From the NCBI GenBank assembly GCA_903928445.1, contig CAIYRB010000043.1:1-64000 (forward strand): DNA of 64,000 nucleotides, given 5' to 3'. Source of the stretch: an uncultured Pseudomonadota bacterium (GTDB lineage Bacteria; Bdellovibrionota_B; Oligoflexia; Oligoflexales; CAIYRB01). Below, piece by piece: positions 1 to 7,604 of the stretch. Below the pieces are notes generated by a model. The model had not been told where the DNA came from, searched no databases, and saw nothing but the letters and a program-made list of their open reading frames with translations. Every line of letters begins with the position of its first letter. The stretch's first letter is position 1. Made by a program: the position numbers and the translations under genes.

Positions 1-132
1 CGCGCTGCGGCGACACCAATGAGTCTATTTTTGACGATCCGTGGGGAGTCTTCCGCAGCGTAAAGGAGGACGCGACCTGGGTTGGCGACTCGGTAGCGCC
101 CTAGGCAGGGCTGACCTGAGGAGGCCGAGTTC
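1..132. other. Leader region without a gene
   Basis: No open frame that I can support. In the frame of the next gene there are stops at 61 and 112, so that gene is not simply truncated here. A strong ribosome binding site (GAGGAGG, about 118-124) precedes the start at 133. Confidence 0.5.
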
Positions 133-1095
133 ATGCAGAATGTAGGCGCCCGGTTTCATGCGGTGCACGTGCAGCAACAGGCCAAGAACGTGGCTAAGGT
201 CGGGGAGCAAGGCATTGTCTGGCGCGGCATGCATGCCAGGGCCCATGGTTGCGTGCAGGGAACCCTGCAAGTCGCGACGGAGCTGCCCCAGTATCGATAC
301 GGAATATTCGCAACGCAGGGGCGTACCTACCAGGTGACCGGCCGCTTCTCCAATGGGGCCGGACTGATCCAGACCGATTCGGAGCGCGATCTGCGCGGGT
401 TCGCGGTAAAGGTCCACAGCATTGACGCGCCCTTCCTGCCGCAAGCCGTTTCGCCCGGCGACCAAGACCTTCTGATGACCAACGGCGTCAAACACCACGC
501 CGCCAATATTGTAGAGCTCATGGACTTCGTCGAGGCGTCGGCGGCGGGCGGGGTAAAATATGCGGCGTTTCTGGCGTCCCATCCGGTTCTGGCAAGCACG
601 TTGATCCAGCAGACTAGTCGTCAGGTCCAAAGCGTCTTGTCAGAAACCTACTGGAGCCGCGCGGCGTACACTCTCGGTGCGGGTTTATCGGTCAAGTTTT
701 TAGCGCAGCCGTGCGATCCCGTAGCCGCAGGGAGCAATCCGAACAGTAGTGATCCGGCGCGGCTGACCAAGGACTTTGACGATCGATTCGCCCAGAGTGC
801 AGCCTGCTTCAAGCTCTATGCGCAGCCTCAGGAAAACCCGATCTCCGAGCCCATTGAGAATCACCAAACGGAATGGCGTACGCCGCAGGTGCTTTTGGCC
901 CAGATCAACTTCCCAGCGCAAACCCCAGATCGGAGCGTGGCCTGTGAAAACCTGATCTTCAACCCCTGGAACGGCCACCAGGAGATGCGGCCACTTGGCA
1001 ATATGAACCGCGGACGAAAGCCGATCTACTCGGCGGCTGAGGGCTATCGCAAAACCGGCGACAAGAGCGGCGGCGACGCTGCGGCTCACAATTAG
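133..1095 (+). CDS. Catalase-family haem protein (small, SrpA-like)
   Basis: This 320-residue protein belongs to the short catalase-related family, which keeps the catalase beta-barrel but lacks the full C-terminal part of true catalases. Visible family blocks are the HARAHG segment near residue 35, RFSNG near residue 75, the region with RGFAVKV, QDLLMTN, and a C-terminal RPLGNMNRGRKPIY block that matches the RPLGxxNRxRxxVY ending of these proteins. The classical RxxxY proximal haem-ligand helix of large catalases is not obvious. GAGGAGG sits about 8 bases before the ATG. No clear signal peptide is seen, and the N-terminus is a little shorter than usual for the family. Peroxidase or peroxygenase activity is inference; the family call is firm. 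Confidence 0.8.
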   Translation: MQNVGARFHAVHVQQQAKNVAKVGEQGIVWRGMHARAHGCVQGTLQVATELPQYRYGIFATQGRTYQVTGRFSNGAGLIQTDSERDLRGFAVKVHSIDAPFLPQAVSPGDQDLLMTNGVKHHAANIVELMDFVEASAAGGVKYAAFLASHPVLASTLIQQTSRQVQSVLSETYWSRAAYTLGAGLSVKFLAQPCDPVAAGSNPNSSDPARLTKDFDDRFAQSAACFKLYAQPQENPISEPIENHQTEWRTPQVLLAQINFPAQTPDRSVACENLIFNPWNGHQEMRPLGNMNRGRKPIYSAAEGYRKTGDKSGGDAAAHN

Positions 1096-1624
1096 CACGG
1101 CCGCCGTTTAATCAATACGGCCTGTGAGGCATGACCACATCGATCATAGCATAAGACACTAGTCGCGAGGCCCTTGCTATGTCCTTTGCGGCTCATATTG
1201 GTTCCTCACTCGTGCACATGGCGTCGATGGCTCCACCTACCTATCGTCGCCGAAGTCCTTTGAAAAAGCTTGGCTACTTTCAATCCGTGATCGAAACGCT
1301 GTAGCCATATTGCACAATGACCGTCGTGCTTCCCCCGCCTAAGGTCGATGCCTGCAGGGAATTTTTGGTGACCTCAAGGATGGTCAATACTCCTGGATCG
1401 GCAGTCAACGCACCAAGAGTCGGGGTCACACCCATGACGTGAGCGACCAAGCTAGGTGACCGCCACCAAAGCGGCTTAGGTTCATGCACGCAAAAAATCA
1501 CGGAAGCTAAAGCCGGGACGGCCCTTATCCGCTTATGCGCACGGAAATGACCGGGTAGCGCTCATAGTTGAGCGAGCAAAATAAATGAACGTCGAATTCG
1601 GGCATAACAACGACCAACGAGCAC
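1096..1624. other. Intergenic stretch, no convincing gene
   Basis: About 530 bases between the catalase-like gene and vapBC. The only open frame of note is a 73-codon one on the minus strand (1280-1501) with no ribosome binding site or recognisable motif. It may be decayed coding DNA. I see no tRNA, repeat or clear terminator. Confidence 0.4.
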
Positions 1625-1676
1625 CTTGACATTGACTTGTGTGTATCATACACTTCCAGACGAGTTTTATGTGTAT
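1625..1676 (+). promoter_or_regulatory. vapBC promoter with overlapping operator
   Basis: TTGACA at 1625-1630 and TACACT at 1649-1654 are separated by 18 bases, a good sigma-70 type promoter. A perfect inverted repeat GTGTAT-C-ATACAC (1641-1653) lies on the spacer and -10 box, and a third half-site GTGTAT recurs at 1671-1676, 30 bases from the first. This is the arrangement expected for autorepression by a VapB-VapC complex. Binding itself is inferred. Confidence 0.6.
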
Positions 1677-1689
1677 AGGGGGGGGCGGT

Positions 1690-1887
1690 TTGGTAAGAAC
1701 CAATGTAGTGCTTGATGAAAAGAAAGTGAAAGCTGCGAAGCGGGCTTTCGACATTGCAACGACCAAGGATCTGCTGGATTTCGCGCTTTCCGAACTCCTG
1801 CGCACGCACCATCGCAAGGGCATTTTGGCCCTAAAGGGCAAAGTGAAGATCGAGATCGATCTCGACCAATCGCGTGAGACTGGCTGA
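1690..1887 (+). CDS. vapB: VapB-family antitoxin
   Basis: A 65-residue antitoxin of the VapB/DUF2191 type, predicted to neutralise the adjacent PIN toxin and repress the operon. The start is taken as TTG at 1690 because the product then begins VRTNVVLDEKKV, matching the MRTNIVID-type N-terminus of the family, and because the G-rich run just upstream can act as ribosome binding site. ATG 1669 and GTG 1639 are longer alternatives, but the latter would lie inside the promoter. The central part (AAKRAFDIATTKDLLDFAL) fits the ribbon-helix-helix region, and the charged tail would wrap the toxin. Its stop overlaps the toxin start (TGATG). Confidence 0.8.
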   Translation: MVRTNVVLDEKKVKAAKRAFDIATTKDLLDFALSELLRTHHRKGILALKGKVKIEIDLDQSRETG

Positions 1888-2288
1888 TGCAGCTTATCGA
1901 TACCAGTGTTTGGATATCGTATTTCAATCATGCCAAGAGTCCCGCCGCTGGGTACGTTGAGGCAGCCCTGCTTTCCAATCAAGCACTGTGTATCAATGCA
2001 GTCATTGAAATGGAAATCTTGCAGGGCATTAAGGACGAGCGATCGTATGCCTTGACGAAGGACTACCTTGAACCCTTTCAATATTTTCCTGACTTCACAC
2101 GTCAGTACTTCCAACAGGCCAACGTCATTTACCGTGCATGCCGCCGCCGCGGACAAACAATTCGGCGTTCCCTTGATTGTCTCATAGCGGCCAATGCGCT
2201 GATTGACGATTTGATTGTGGTACACCAGGACCGGGACTTCGATGCGATCAAAAAGGTGTTTCCGCAACTAGCGGTGGTTCGGATTTGA
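1887..2288 (+). CDS. vapC: VapC-family PIN-domain toxin ribonuclease
   Basis: A 133-residue PIN-domain protein, the expected length. Acidic metal-binding residues are visible in the family pattern: Asp in LIDTSVW near residue 5, Glu in the NAVIEMEIL segment near 41, Asp in RRSLDCLIAANAL near 97, and Asp in HQDRDFDAI near 117. Such toxins cleave tRNA or rRNA in a Mg-dependent way and are held inactive by the partner VapB. ATG overlaps the vapB stop by one base, so the pair is translationally coupled. All acidic residues are present, so the toxin looks intact. Confidence 0.9.
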   Translation: MQLIDTSVWISYFNHAKSPAAGYVEAALLSNQALCINAVIEMEILQGIKDERSYALTKDYLEPFQYFPDFTRQYFQQANVIYRACRRRGQTIRRSLDCLIAANALIDDLIVVHQDRDFDAIKKVFPQLAVVRI

Positions 2289-2453
2289 GCACCCAACTTC
2301 ACTTCGCGCCAAGATCGAGCCGCGCCGCTCTATACCGTCAATGCGACCCTCCTCGACAGTCAGATTCGCCACTATAATCATGACAATGCAGCGCTTGGCC
2401 CCGGGATCTATCTTGCGCCTGGCCCGCTCCAGACCAAGGTCTATCGCTATTAA
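2289..2453 (+). pseudogene. C-terminal gene fragment in frame with vapC
   Basis: Directly after the vapC stop the same frame stays open for 54 codons to TAA at 2451-2453. It reads as protein-like sequence (for example LYTVNATLLDSQIRHYN and GPGIYLAPGPLQTKVYRY) with no start codon or ribosome binding site. It looks like the 3' end of another gene left at the edge of the vapBC insertion. The parent family is not recognised. Confidence 0.4.
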
Positions 2454-2462
2454 TCGAACTCC

Positions 2463-2507
2463 TTTTCAAAATTAGAGCAAGCCGCTCTGCTCGTAATTTT
2501 GGAAAAA
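2463..2507. repeat. Long imperfect inverted repeat
   Basis: AAAATTAGAGCA (2468-2479) pairs with TGCTCGTAATTTT (2488-2500) with one bulged G, and flanking TTTT/AAAA extends the stem to about 16 pairs. It lies between the gene fragment and the end of the minus-strand lipoprotein cluster. It could be a terminator for that cluster or a relic of a mobile element end. The rest of 2508-2639 shows no gene. Confidence 0.4.
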
Positions 2508-2639
2508 TTGTCTTTTAAAGAGCAGTCAGAAGGACAAGCTCAACCTTCTCTTGCTGTTTCTATCGTCGCGTGGCTGCGCCCGTCAGTGCGCTAATCTTCG
2601 GCAGATGTCCAAGCCCAAATGAGGCTTTACCGCATGGCT

Positions 2640-3149
2640 TTACGTGCAGCCGCCGATGGCCTTTGCTGTCGACCACGCCGTGCGGCCGCTATCGCGATAG
2701 GCATCGACGCAGGTCTGCAGCACTGGCGCGCCTTGAGCCTGATCTAGGCAAGAATTGAACGTATTTTGCTGTCCGGCGAGTTGGCCGCTGAAATATTCCC
2801 TAGGTGCGCCATGCTCGTCACCCAGGCAAGCAGTTGTTCGCCCTTGCTCTTCTAGATCAGCGCGAATTTTTGTTTGCTGCGTGAATGCCCCCCCTTTAGC
2901 CGCCAACAAATCGGCTTGAGCAGTGCATTTTTTTGTGCGCAAATCCGCGACTTTTGTTGCTAGCTGGGTGCTGTCGATCCAGGCAGGGGCAGCGGTCTTA
3001 GCCTCGACTTGGCACTGAGCCTCGGTTAGATCGGGAGTCGCCTCGACGCCATTTTTGTGATCATGCCACGGCCTGATTCCACAAGCTGAGCACCACAGTG
3101 TCAGTAGGGGCAGGGTGAATCTGCAGCATTTCTTCGTCAGTTTAGTCAT
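2640..3149 (-). CDS. Small Cys-rich lipoprotein
   Basis: A 169-residue predicted lipoprotein. Start ATG 3149 is preceded by GAGG; the signal sequence ends at a possible lipobox Cys in WCSACGI. The C-terminal about 50 residues align with the C-terminus of the trypsin-like lipoprotein at 4390-5517: both have the pattern YFxGQxxGxxNTFNxCL, then C-x-D-x-Y-x2-S, then AKxI and a terminal Cys. That makes this gene a stand-alone version of the domain. It is the last gene of a minus-strand run 6970 to 2640 and follows the MACPF-like gene by about 50 bases. No known family is recognised, and function is unknown. Confidence 0.75.
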   Translation of the reverse strand: MTKLTKKCCRFTLPLLTLWCSACGIRPWHDHKNGVEATPDLTEAQCQVEAKTAAPAWIDSTQLATKVADLRTKKCTAQADLLAAKGGAFTQQTKIRADLEEQGRTTACLGDEHGAPREYFSGQLAGQQNTFNSCLDQAQGAPVLQTCVDAYRDSGRTAWSTAKAIGGCT

Positions 3150-3202
3150 TTCAATACCTCGCAAATTTCAGCGGTTGCAGCCTAGGGGGCATTTCCGCAA
3201 GA

Positions 3203-4360
3203 TTATGGATGGACAGGGTGTAAAGTAGTTCCAGGCGGGAGCTGTATAGTAGTGTGATCTTTACAGCTGCTCGCCTCATACACGTTGTTGACACATTTAT
3301 CAATGGAATTTTTAAGGTCGTCAATTTCAGCGAAAGCCGCATCTATGGCCGGTTGGTTAGCCTGGGTGGTCTTAATGAGCTCGTCGATGGTGCCCAATAA
3401 GCCGTCGATTTGACTCTTTTTCCCGCCGATAAATTCCTTTTGCGATTTGAGTTCAAGGTCGACCTTATCAAGCACCGAGTGGGAAAAATCAGCATTTAAA
3501 ATGGCGGCATAGGTCATGGTTTGAAACTCGATGGCACTGGCGGTCGAGGGGGTCGCGGAGGTGACATAGTTAATGGCGCTAGTCGTCAGGCCATCCGTGG
3601 TTTTTGCATCGTAGCTCCCACTACCTCCTTGTGCCGCGACTGATACGACGCATTTGTTTTCGGCCGAACTCTGTACTGAATCCATGATCGCCTGAACCGA
3701 ACCGCTTGCAGATAGTCCTTTGTAGCCAGCCTCCGCTTTGACACTGCGGTCGATCAATTCCTTTTGCTCCTGAGACCTAGTTTCGCAGCGGAGAATCGCA
3801 ATCACCTCGGCACCCTTTTGCACGCCACTGACGAAACGGTCACCGCATTTGCCAAAAAATTCGCTTGGACGATCCTTGAAGTAGTTGAGCGACTCTGTGG
3901 TCACTCGAAAATCCGTCATGCTCTCCGGAGCAAATGTCTTTTTCACGTGGACAAATACGTAGGAATAGGACGATTTGTACATTGAGTTGACCTTGCGCAC
4001 GTCCTTGTAGTCGATGCTTGAAGAGAACACGTTCGTGGCTTTACCGGAAGCGCCGAAGGCTTGTGACGACGTGACGGCCAGGTTGATCTCTTGCTGAGAG
4101 GAAATAGTGTCTACGTAGATCGACAGTTCCTCTCCGGTTGAGTTGCCGATTGAGGTAAGAGCGGGCCGTTCGACACAATAAGATTTGTCACCCGATGCGG
4201 AGGTGCCACCCAAGGAGTTGTAGCCCTGGCCGAGGCGGACTGATTGGTTTGCTGCTTCAACCGGACTTGACAAGGATGCCGAATTGGCTCCCGAATTGCT
4301 GCAAGCAAAATTCGGACTTAAGATAAGTAAACAGAAAAGAAAACGCTTGCCGCTCTTCAT
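3203..4360 (-). CDS. Secreted protein, possible MACPF/CDC-like fold
   Basis: A 385-residue exported protein with a signal peptide ending near FACSNSG. After the signal comes VRLGQGYNSLGG followed by a Cys, a layout seen at the start of bacterial membrane-attack-complex/perforin (MACPF) proteins. The core holds FFGKCGDRFVSGVQKGAEV near residues 168-186, which resembles the MACPF signature (Tyr/Trp-Gly-Thr-His-Phe/Tyr, six residues, Gly-Gly), though the Thr-His pair is replaced. Next comes the Ser/Ala-rich stretch typical of the segment after that motif. The C-terminal third (about 300-360) is helical, with coiled-coil character. Pore formation is inference; a different all-beta toxin-like fold is possible. 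It is flanked by two lipoproteins that share a domain, in one probable operon. Confidence 0.6.
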   Translation of the reverse strand: MKSGKRFLFCLLILSPNFACSNSGANSASLSSPVEAANQSVRLGQGYNSLGGTSASGDKSYCVERPALTSIGNSTGEELSIYVDTISSQQEINLAVTSSQAFGASGKATNVFSSSIDYKDVRKVNSMYKSSYSYVFVHVKKTFAPESMTDFRVTTESLNYFKDRPSEFFGKCGDRFVSGVQKGAEVIAILRCETRSQEQKELIDRSVKAEAGYKGLSASGSVQAIMDSVQSSAENKCVVSVAAQGGSGSYDAKTTDGLTTSAINYVTSATPSTASAIEFQTMTYAAILNADFSHSVLDKVDLELKSQKEFIGGKKSQIDGLLGTIDELIKTTQANQPAIDAAFAEIDDLKNSIDKCVNNVYEASSCKDHTTIQLPPGTTLHPVHP

Positions 4361-4389
4361 GGAAGCTCCTTTCAGAGGATAATGTTAAC

Positions 4390-5517
4390 TTACGACGGAC
4401 AATTGGCGATGATCTTCGCAACGTTGAGCTGATCATTCATTGACTTTTCGTAGGTATCAAGACATAGCTGGCCTTGCTGTGGCGCAGCGGCATTTTGCAA
4501 GCAGGTGTTGAAGGTGTTGTAAGCGCCATCGATTTGACCGAGAAAGTAGCCTCGGGCAGCCGCGACGCCGCTGACGCAGCTGTTCGCGTTGACTAGCGCC
4601 GTATGATCGACTTTGGATTTTGCCGCCGCATCGTCTAGTGCTATTTTCGCCTGGAGCAGCTCGGCCGCCTGTTGGTTATTTTGGTCCCTATATTCCTTAA
4701 GTTTTTGTTGGGCTAGGTTGTGATTGCCAATCAGGGCGCCGACGGCCGCACCAACAACGCCGCCAAGGGCCGCTCCGACAACCGCGCCGGCACTTGGGTT
4801 GGGGATTACGTTGCGAATGTGGCAGTCGAAGAGGCATTCATCTTTGATGCCGATGGTGCTCACATCGACGCTGTCGTCGGTTAACTTTGCGGTTTCAAAA
4901 GCGGCATTGCGGTCCAACGAGGCTTGATATCCTAGGTGAATCCCGACGACTTTGCCTTGTTGCAGGATTGCCCCGCCCGAGAATCCGGGAATGCTATCGC
5001 AGGAGTGGGTGAATACGCCAGCACCATCGATGTGCCTCTCCGCTTGGCATCCGTCCTGACTGTAGAGGGCCTTTTTGTCGAAATCATATCCGACGATGCT
5101 GATGGTGCCGTTGCCGATCGAACCAAGAGCTAAGGTATCGGTAAATGAGGCGTCCACCACGAGGACGAGGTAGTCCTTCTTGGTCTCGATCGTCTTAACG
5201 CTCGTGACGCTATATGATGATCCGTCCACGGTTTGGAATTTGGCGTTGATTTGCCCACCGTCGGAGCTCTTGCCACGGCAGTGTGCCGCGGTGGTAATCT
5301 CGCTGGCACCAGTGATGAAGGCGGTGCATTTGCTGCCATCGGCAGTGGTCAAATAACCGACCGTGTCCTGCAGATGTTTATCCGAAGTCGCCTGCAATTG
5401 GCTGGTGGGGCCTAGGATGCTTTTGGCCGGGGATGCCCCGTTTGCCGAATGACAAGCATGAACGGCCAATGTGAGAATCAACGAGGATACCTTCGAACAT
5501 TTTGAACTAATTACCAT
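4390..5517 (-). CDS. Trypsin-like serine protease lipoprotein with glycine zipper
   Basis: A 375-residue exported protein. Residues about 50-215 are a trypsin-like (S1) domain: His in ITTAAHC, Asp in the KDYLVLVVD strand, and Ser in GFSGGAI, where the usual GDSGGP has Phe for Asp and Ala for Pro. A glycine-zipper segment follows (alternating Gly/Ala, about 238-265), which may insert in a membrane. Then come a helical linker and a C-terminal Cys-rich domain shared with the 169-residue lipoprotein at 2640-3149. The signal ends near VHACHS. It is upstream of the MACPF-like gene by 29 bases, so co-transcription is likely. All three catalytic residues are present; activity is probable but unproven. 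Confidence 0.8.
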   Translation of the reverse strand: MVISSKCSKVSSLILTLAVHACHSANGASPAKSILGPTSQLQATSDKHLQDTVGYLTTADGSKCTAFITGASEITTAAHCRGKSSDGGQINAKFQTVDGSSYSVTSVKTIETKKDYLVLVVDASFTDTLALGSIGNGTISIVGYDFDKKALYSQDGCQAERHIDGAGVFTHSCDSIPGFSGGAILQQGKVVGIHLGYQASLDRNAAFETAKLTDDSVDVSTIGIKDECLFDCHIRNVIPNPSAGAVVGAALGGVVGAAVGALIGNHNLAQQKLKEYRDQNNQQAAELLQAKIALDDAAAKSKVDHTALVNANSCVSGVAAARGYFLGQIDGAYNTFNTCLQNAAAPQQGQLCLDTYEKSMNDQLNVAKIIANCPS

Positions 5518-5575
5518 GATATATCTCCAATACTACTGGTTGCTGCCAAAGGTCATCTTTGTCATTTTTATTTGT

Positions 5576-6970
5576 TTAGTTCGAGGTGGATGCGGTGCAG
5601 TCACTCTGGAGGAGCCACTGCTCTAAATCGCCGCTCAGGTCTTGGGGGGATGATATCTGGCTGAGCAGACATTCATAGACGGCGGTTCGTTCGCCTGTCG
5701 ATAGCTCCACGTTTGGTGGCATTGTCCGGTCCTCTAGAACTGCACGCTTTATGAGGCTCTCGTTTGGAGGAATCTCGCCAGCATATGTGGCTTGAAAATG
5801 TAGATAAGATTGGGCGTTGCCGTTGTGGCATGTATCGCACTGCATCGCTTGCCTGACGCGAAGCGCTCTGCTCGCATCTGGGATGCGAGAATTGACACAG
5901 AGATCCACCGCTTTGGCCGTTGTACCCGACATTCGCAATGTGCCAACGGACGGGCCAAAGTCCGCTTGGTCTAGGCTGTAAACATTAGCGCTACTATACG
6001 ACTTAATCAGATTGTTGATATCTTCGAGGTGATTTCTGCTGATATCCGACCTGACGGATCCAATCTCGGGCTTGACCGTCAACAACGGGGATTGATGACA
6101 GGAGTAACAGGCTTCGCTGGTCTTGACGCTTTCTAGGCGGGTTGAAATGAGCGTGTGTTGCTGGTTGCGGACACGCCACAAGTCGGCATAGTAGACCGTA
6201 TTTGCCGTTGGAGATTGGGTATGGTTTGAATCCGACTTCTCGACGACGATCTCGGAGATGCTCTCGGATAGGACGGCATCCACGCGGTCTCGGACGCCAA
6301 ATTGAATGAATTTATCCGTGAGCTCGGACGGTACGTAAACCAATAGACGGCCACGGGCTTGACTATCGTCGACGGTTGGCAGGTTACGTGATTTGAAGTA
6401 AAAGACCCGCCAGCTTGGATTCACGGAGCGCAGTCTGGTTTCGATGCTTTCGATGCTTTCGATGTTGTCGGAATCGGTCTTATCGAGCAAATCCAGAAAC
6501 TCCTGAGATCCAAGAGGATCGGGCAAAGTTAGATAGCCCTTCTTCTTTAGTGTTGCGATGTAGCCGGCATCGTCTAGATCCAAACCGAGCTTGTGGTCGG
6601 GCTGCTTTGATAGCCAATACCGCTTGGTAAAGCGCTTCAGATTGTCAAAGCAGCGTGCACGGATGCCCAAGCTTTCTAGCTGAGGTGAGTATTTCCGTAA
6701 TGTTTCGTACATGTAGCTGGCATTGCTCTGGTACGAAGCCAGCGCGAGCCGCTTTAGCTCGCGCAAACGCCAGTCATTCCATGACTGCTCCGAACCAAAC
6801 GCGATCTGATTGGAGCTGTCCGAATCTGTACGCTTCGCCTCTTGATGATGAGGGCCCACCTTGCGAAGTATGCCCGTCGTAGCTTTCTCGGATGCGTGAC
6901 AGCCATGGGACGTCGCGAGGAAGATCGCTAAGACGCCGAGATGTAGTATGTTGTTTTGCGATCCGCTCAT
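5576..6970 (-). CDS. Exported di-haem cytochrome c-like protein
   Basis: A 464-residue exported protein with two CxxCH haem-attachment motifs, CYSCH at about 288-292 and CDTCH at about 378-382. Met residues in RTMPPN and LRMSG could be distal ligands. ATG 6970 is chosen (product starts MSGSQNN) because an AAGAG site precedes it and the signal peptide then begins normally; the frame opens 15 codons earlier. The N-terminal 280 residues show no known domain. In the DNA a 9-base unit (6439-6465) is repeated three times and encodes Ile-Glu-Ser repeats. It is the first gene of the run ending at 2640. The role may be electron transfer or peroxide reduction at the cell surface; this is inference. Confidence 0.75.
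   Translation of the reverse strand: MSGSQNNILHLGVLAIFLATSHGCHASEKATTGILRKVGPHHQEAKRTDSDSSNQIAFGSEQSWNDWRLRELKRLALASYQSNASYMYETLRKYSPQLESLGIRARCFDNLKRFTKRYWLSKQPDHKLGLDLDDAGYIATLKKKGYLTLPDPLGSQEFLDLLDKTDSDNIESIESIETRLRSVNPSWRVFYFKSRNLPTVDDSQARGRLLVYVPSELTDKFIQFGVRDRVDAVLSESISEIVVEKSDSNHTQSPTANTVYYADLWRVRNQQHTLISTRLESVKTSEACYSCHQSPLLTVKPEIGSVRSDISRNHLEDINNLIKSYSSANVYSLDQADFGPSVGTLRMSGTTAKAVDLCVNSRIPDASRALRVRQAMQCDTCHNGNAQSYLHFQATYAGEIPPNESLIKRAVLEDRTMPPNVELSTGERTAVYECLLSQISSPQDLSGDLEQWLLQSDCTASTSN
6439..6465. repeat. 9-bp tandem repeat (3 copies)
   Basis: The unit TTTCGATGC occurs three times, the last with one change. It lies inside the cytochrome gene and keeps the frame (Ile-Glu-Ser units on the minus strand). 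Confidence 0.9.
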
Positions 6971-7228
6971 GGCTACTCTTTTGATGATCAACGTTTGTTG
7001 AATCATCAAATACAAAGCAAAGAGTATGCCAACTCGAGTGCCTGTAGGGCCGCGCTAATTAGACTGAACTTTTTTGCGATTAGATCAATCTACGTGAAGG
7101 TTCATGGACGCGGCTGGTTGGCTCATGGTCCAAGTGGCTCGATTTTAGGCTGGATGCTGCAGCCAATCTATAGAACGCGATTTGTTTGGACTATTCTCCA
7201 CGTACTTTGCCAGTTAGCGCATTGTTGT
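6971..7228. other. Upstream region of the cytochrome-led cluster
   Basis: About 260 bases upstream of the minus-strand cluster. No gene is supported. It should hold the promoter of the 6970-2640 run, but I cannot point to a clear -35/-10 pair. Confidence 0.3.
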
Positions 7229-7419
7229 TTAGATGAGCATGGCTAACGGAATTGCCTCTAAGTTGTTCCCGAGCGGTCGGCGATCCTCGCCAGGGTAGAT
7301 GACGTAGAGCTTCTCAAGTCCAAGCGTACTCACCGCGGTCATCATCGATTTTGTGACCTTAGGCTCCAAAGTGTGCTTGATCTCGAAGCCGTGAAGTTGT
7401 CGGCCATCTGCAACGGGCG
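7229..7419 (-). pseudogene. C-terminal remnant of a DUF4143-type AAA ATPase
   Basis: Read on the minus strand, about 63 codons match the end of the ATP-binding DUF4143 family: GRQLHGFEIKHT, then PKVTKSMMTAV, GLEKLYVIYPGEDRRPL and a final EAIPLAML before TAA at 7229-7231. Upstream of about 7420 the frame is broken and the ATPase core (Walker motifs) is absent. It is a decayed tail of a second, different subfamily from the intact gene at 9069-10364. The stretch 7420-7604 holds nothing else that I can support. Confidence 0.7.
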
Positions 7420-7604
7420 GGGCTGAATGACAGGGACATCATCGGCACGCGCGAGATGTCGGTGGCGGACATGGGTGACCCCCGCCTGGGGGAACCGCGG
7501 CCTCGAGCTCAATTCGTACAGTTTCCTTGGTCATGCGACGTTCCCCTCGGATTGCGTCGCTTACCGTTCCGGCCGGGTTATCGGCTGCTTAAATCTTGGA
7601 TGGT

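Noticed and set aside
1280-1501. 73-codon minus-strand frame
   Set aside because: No start signal, no recognisable motif; kept only as part of an empty region.
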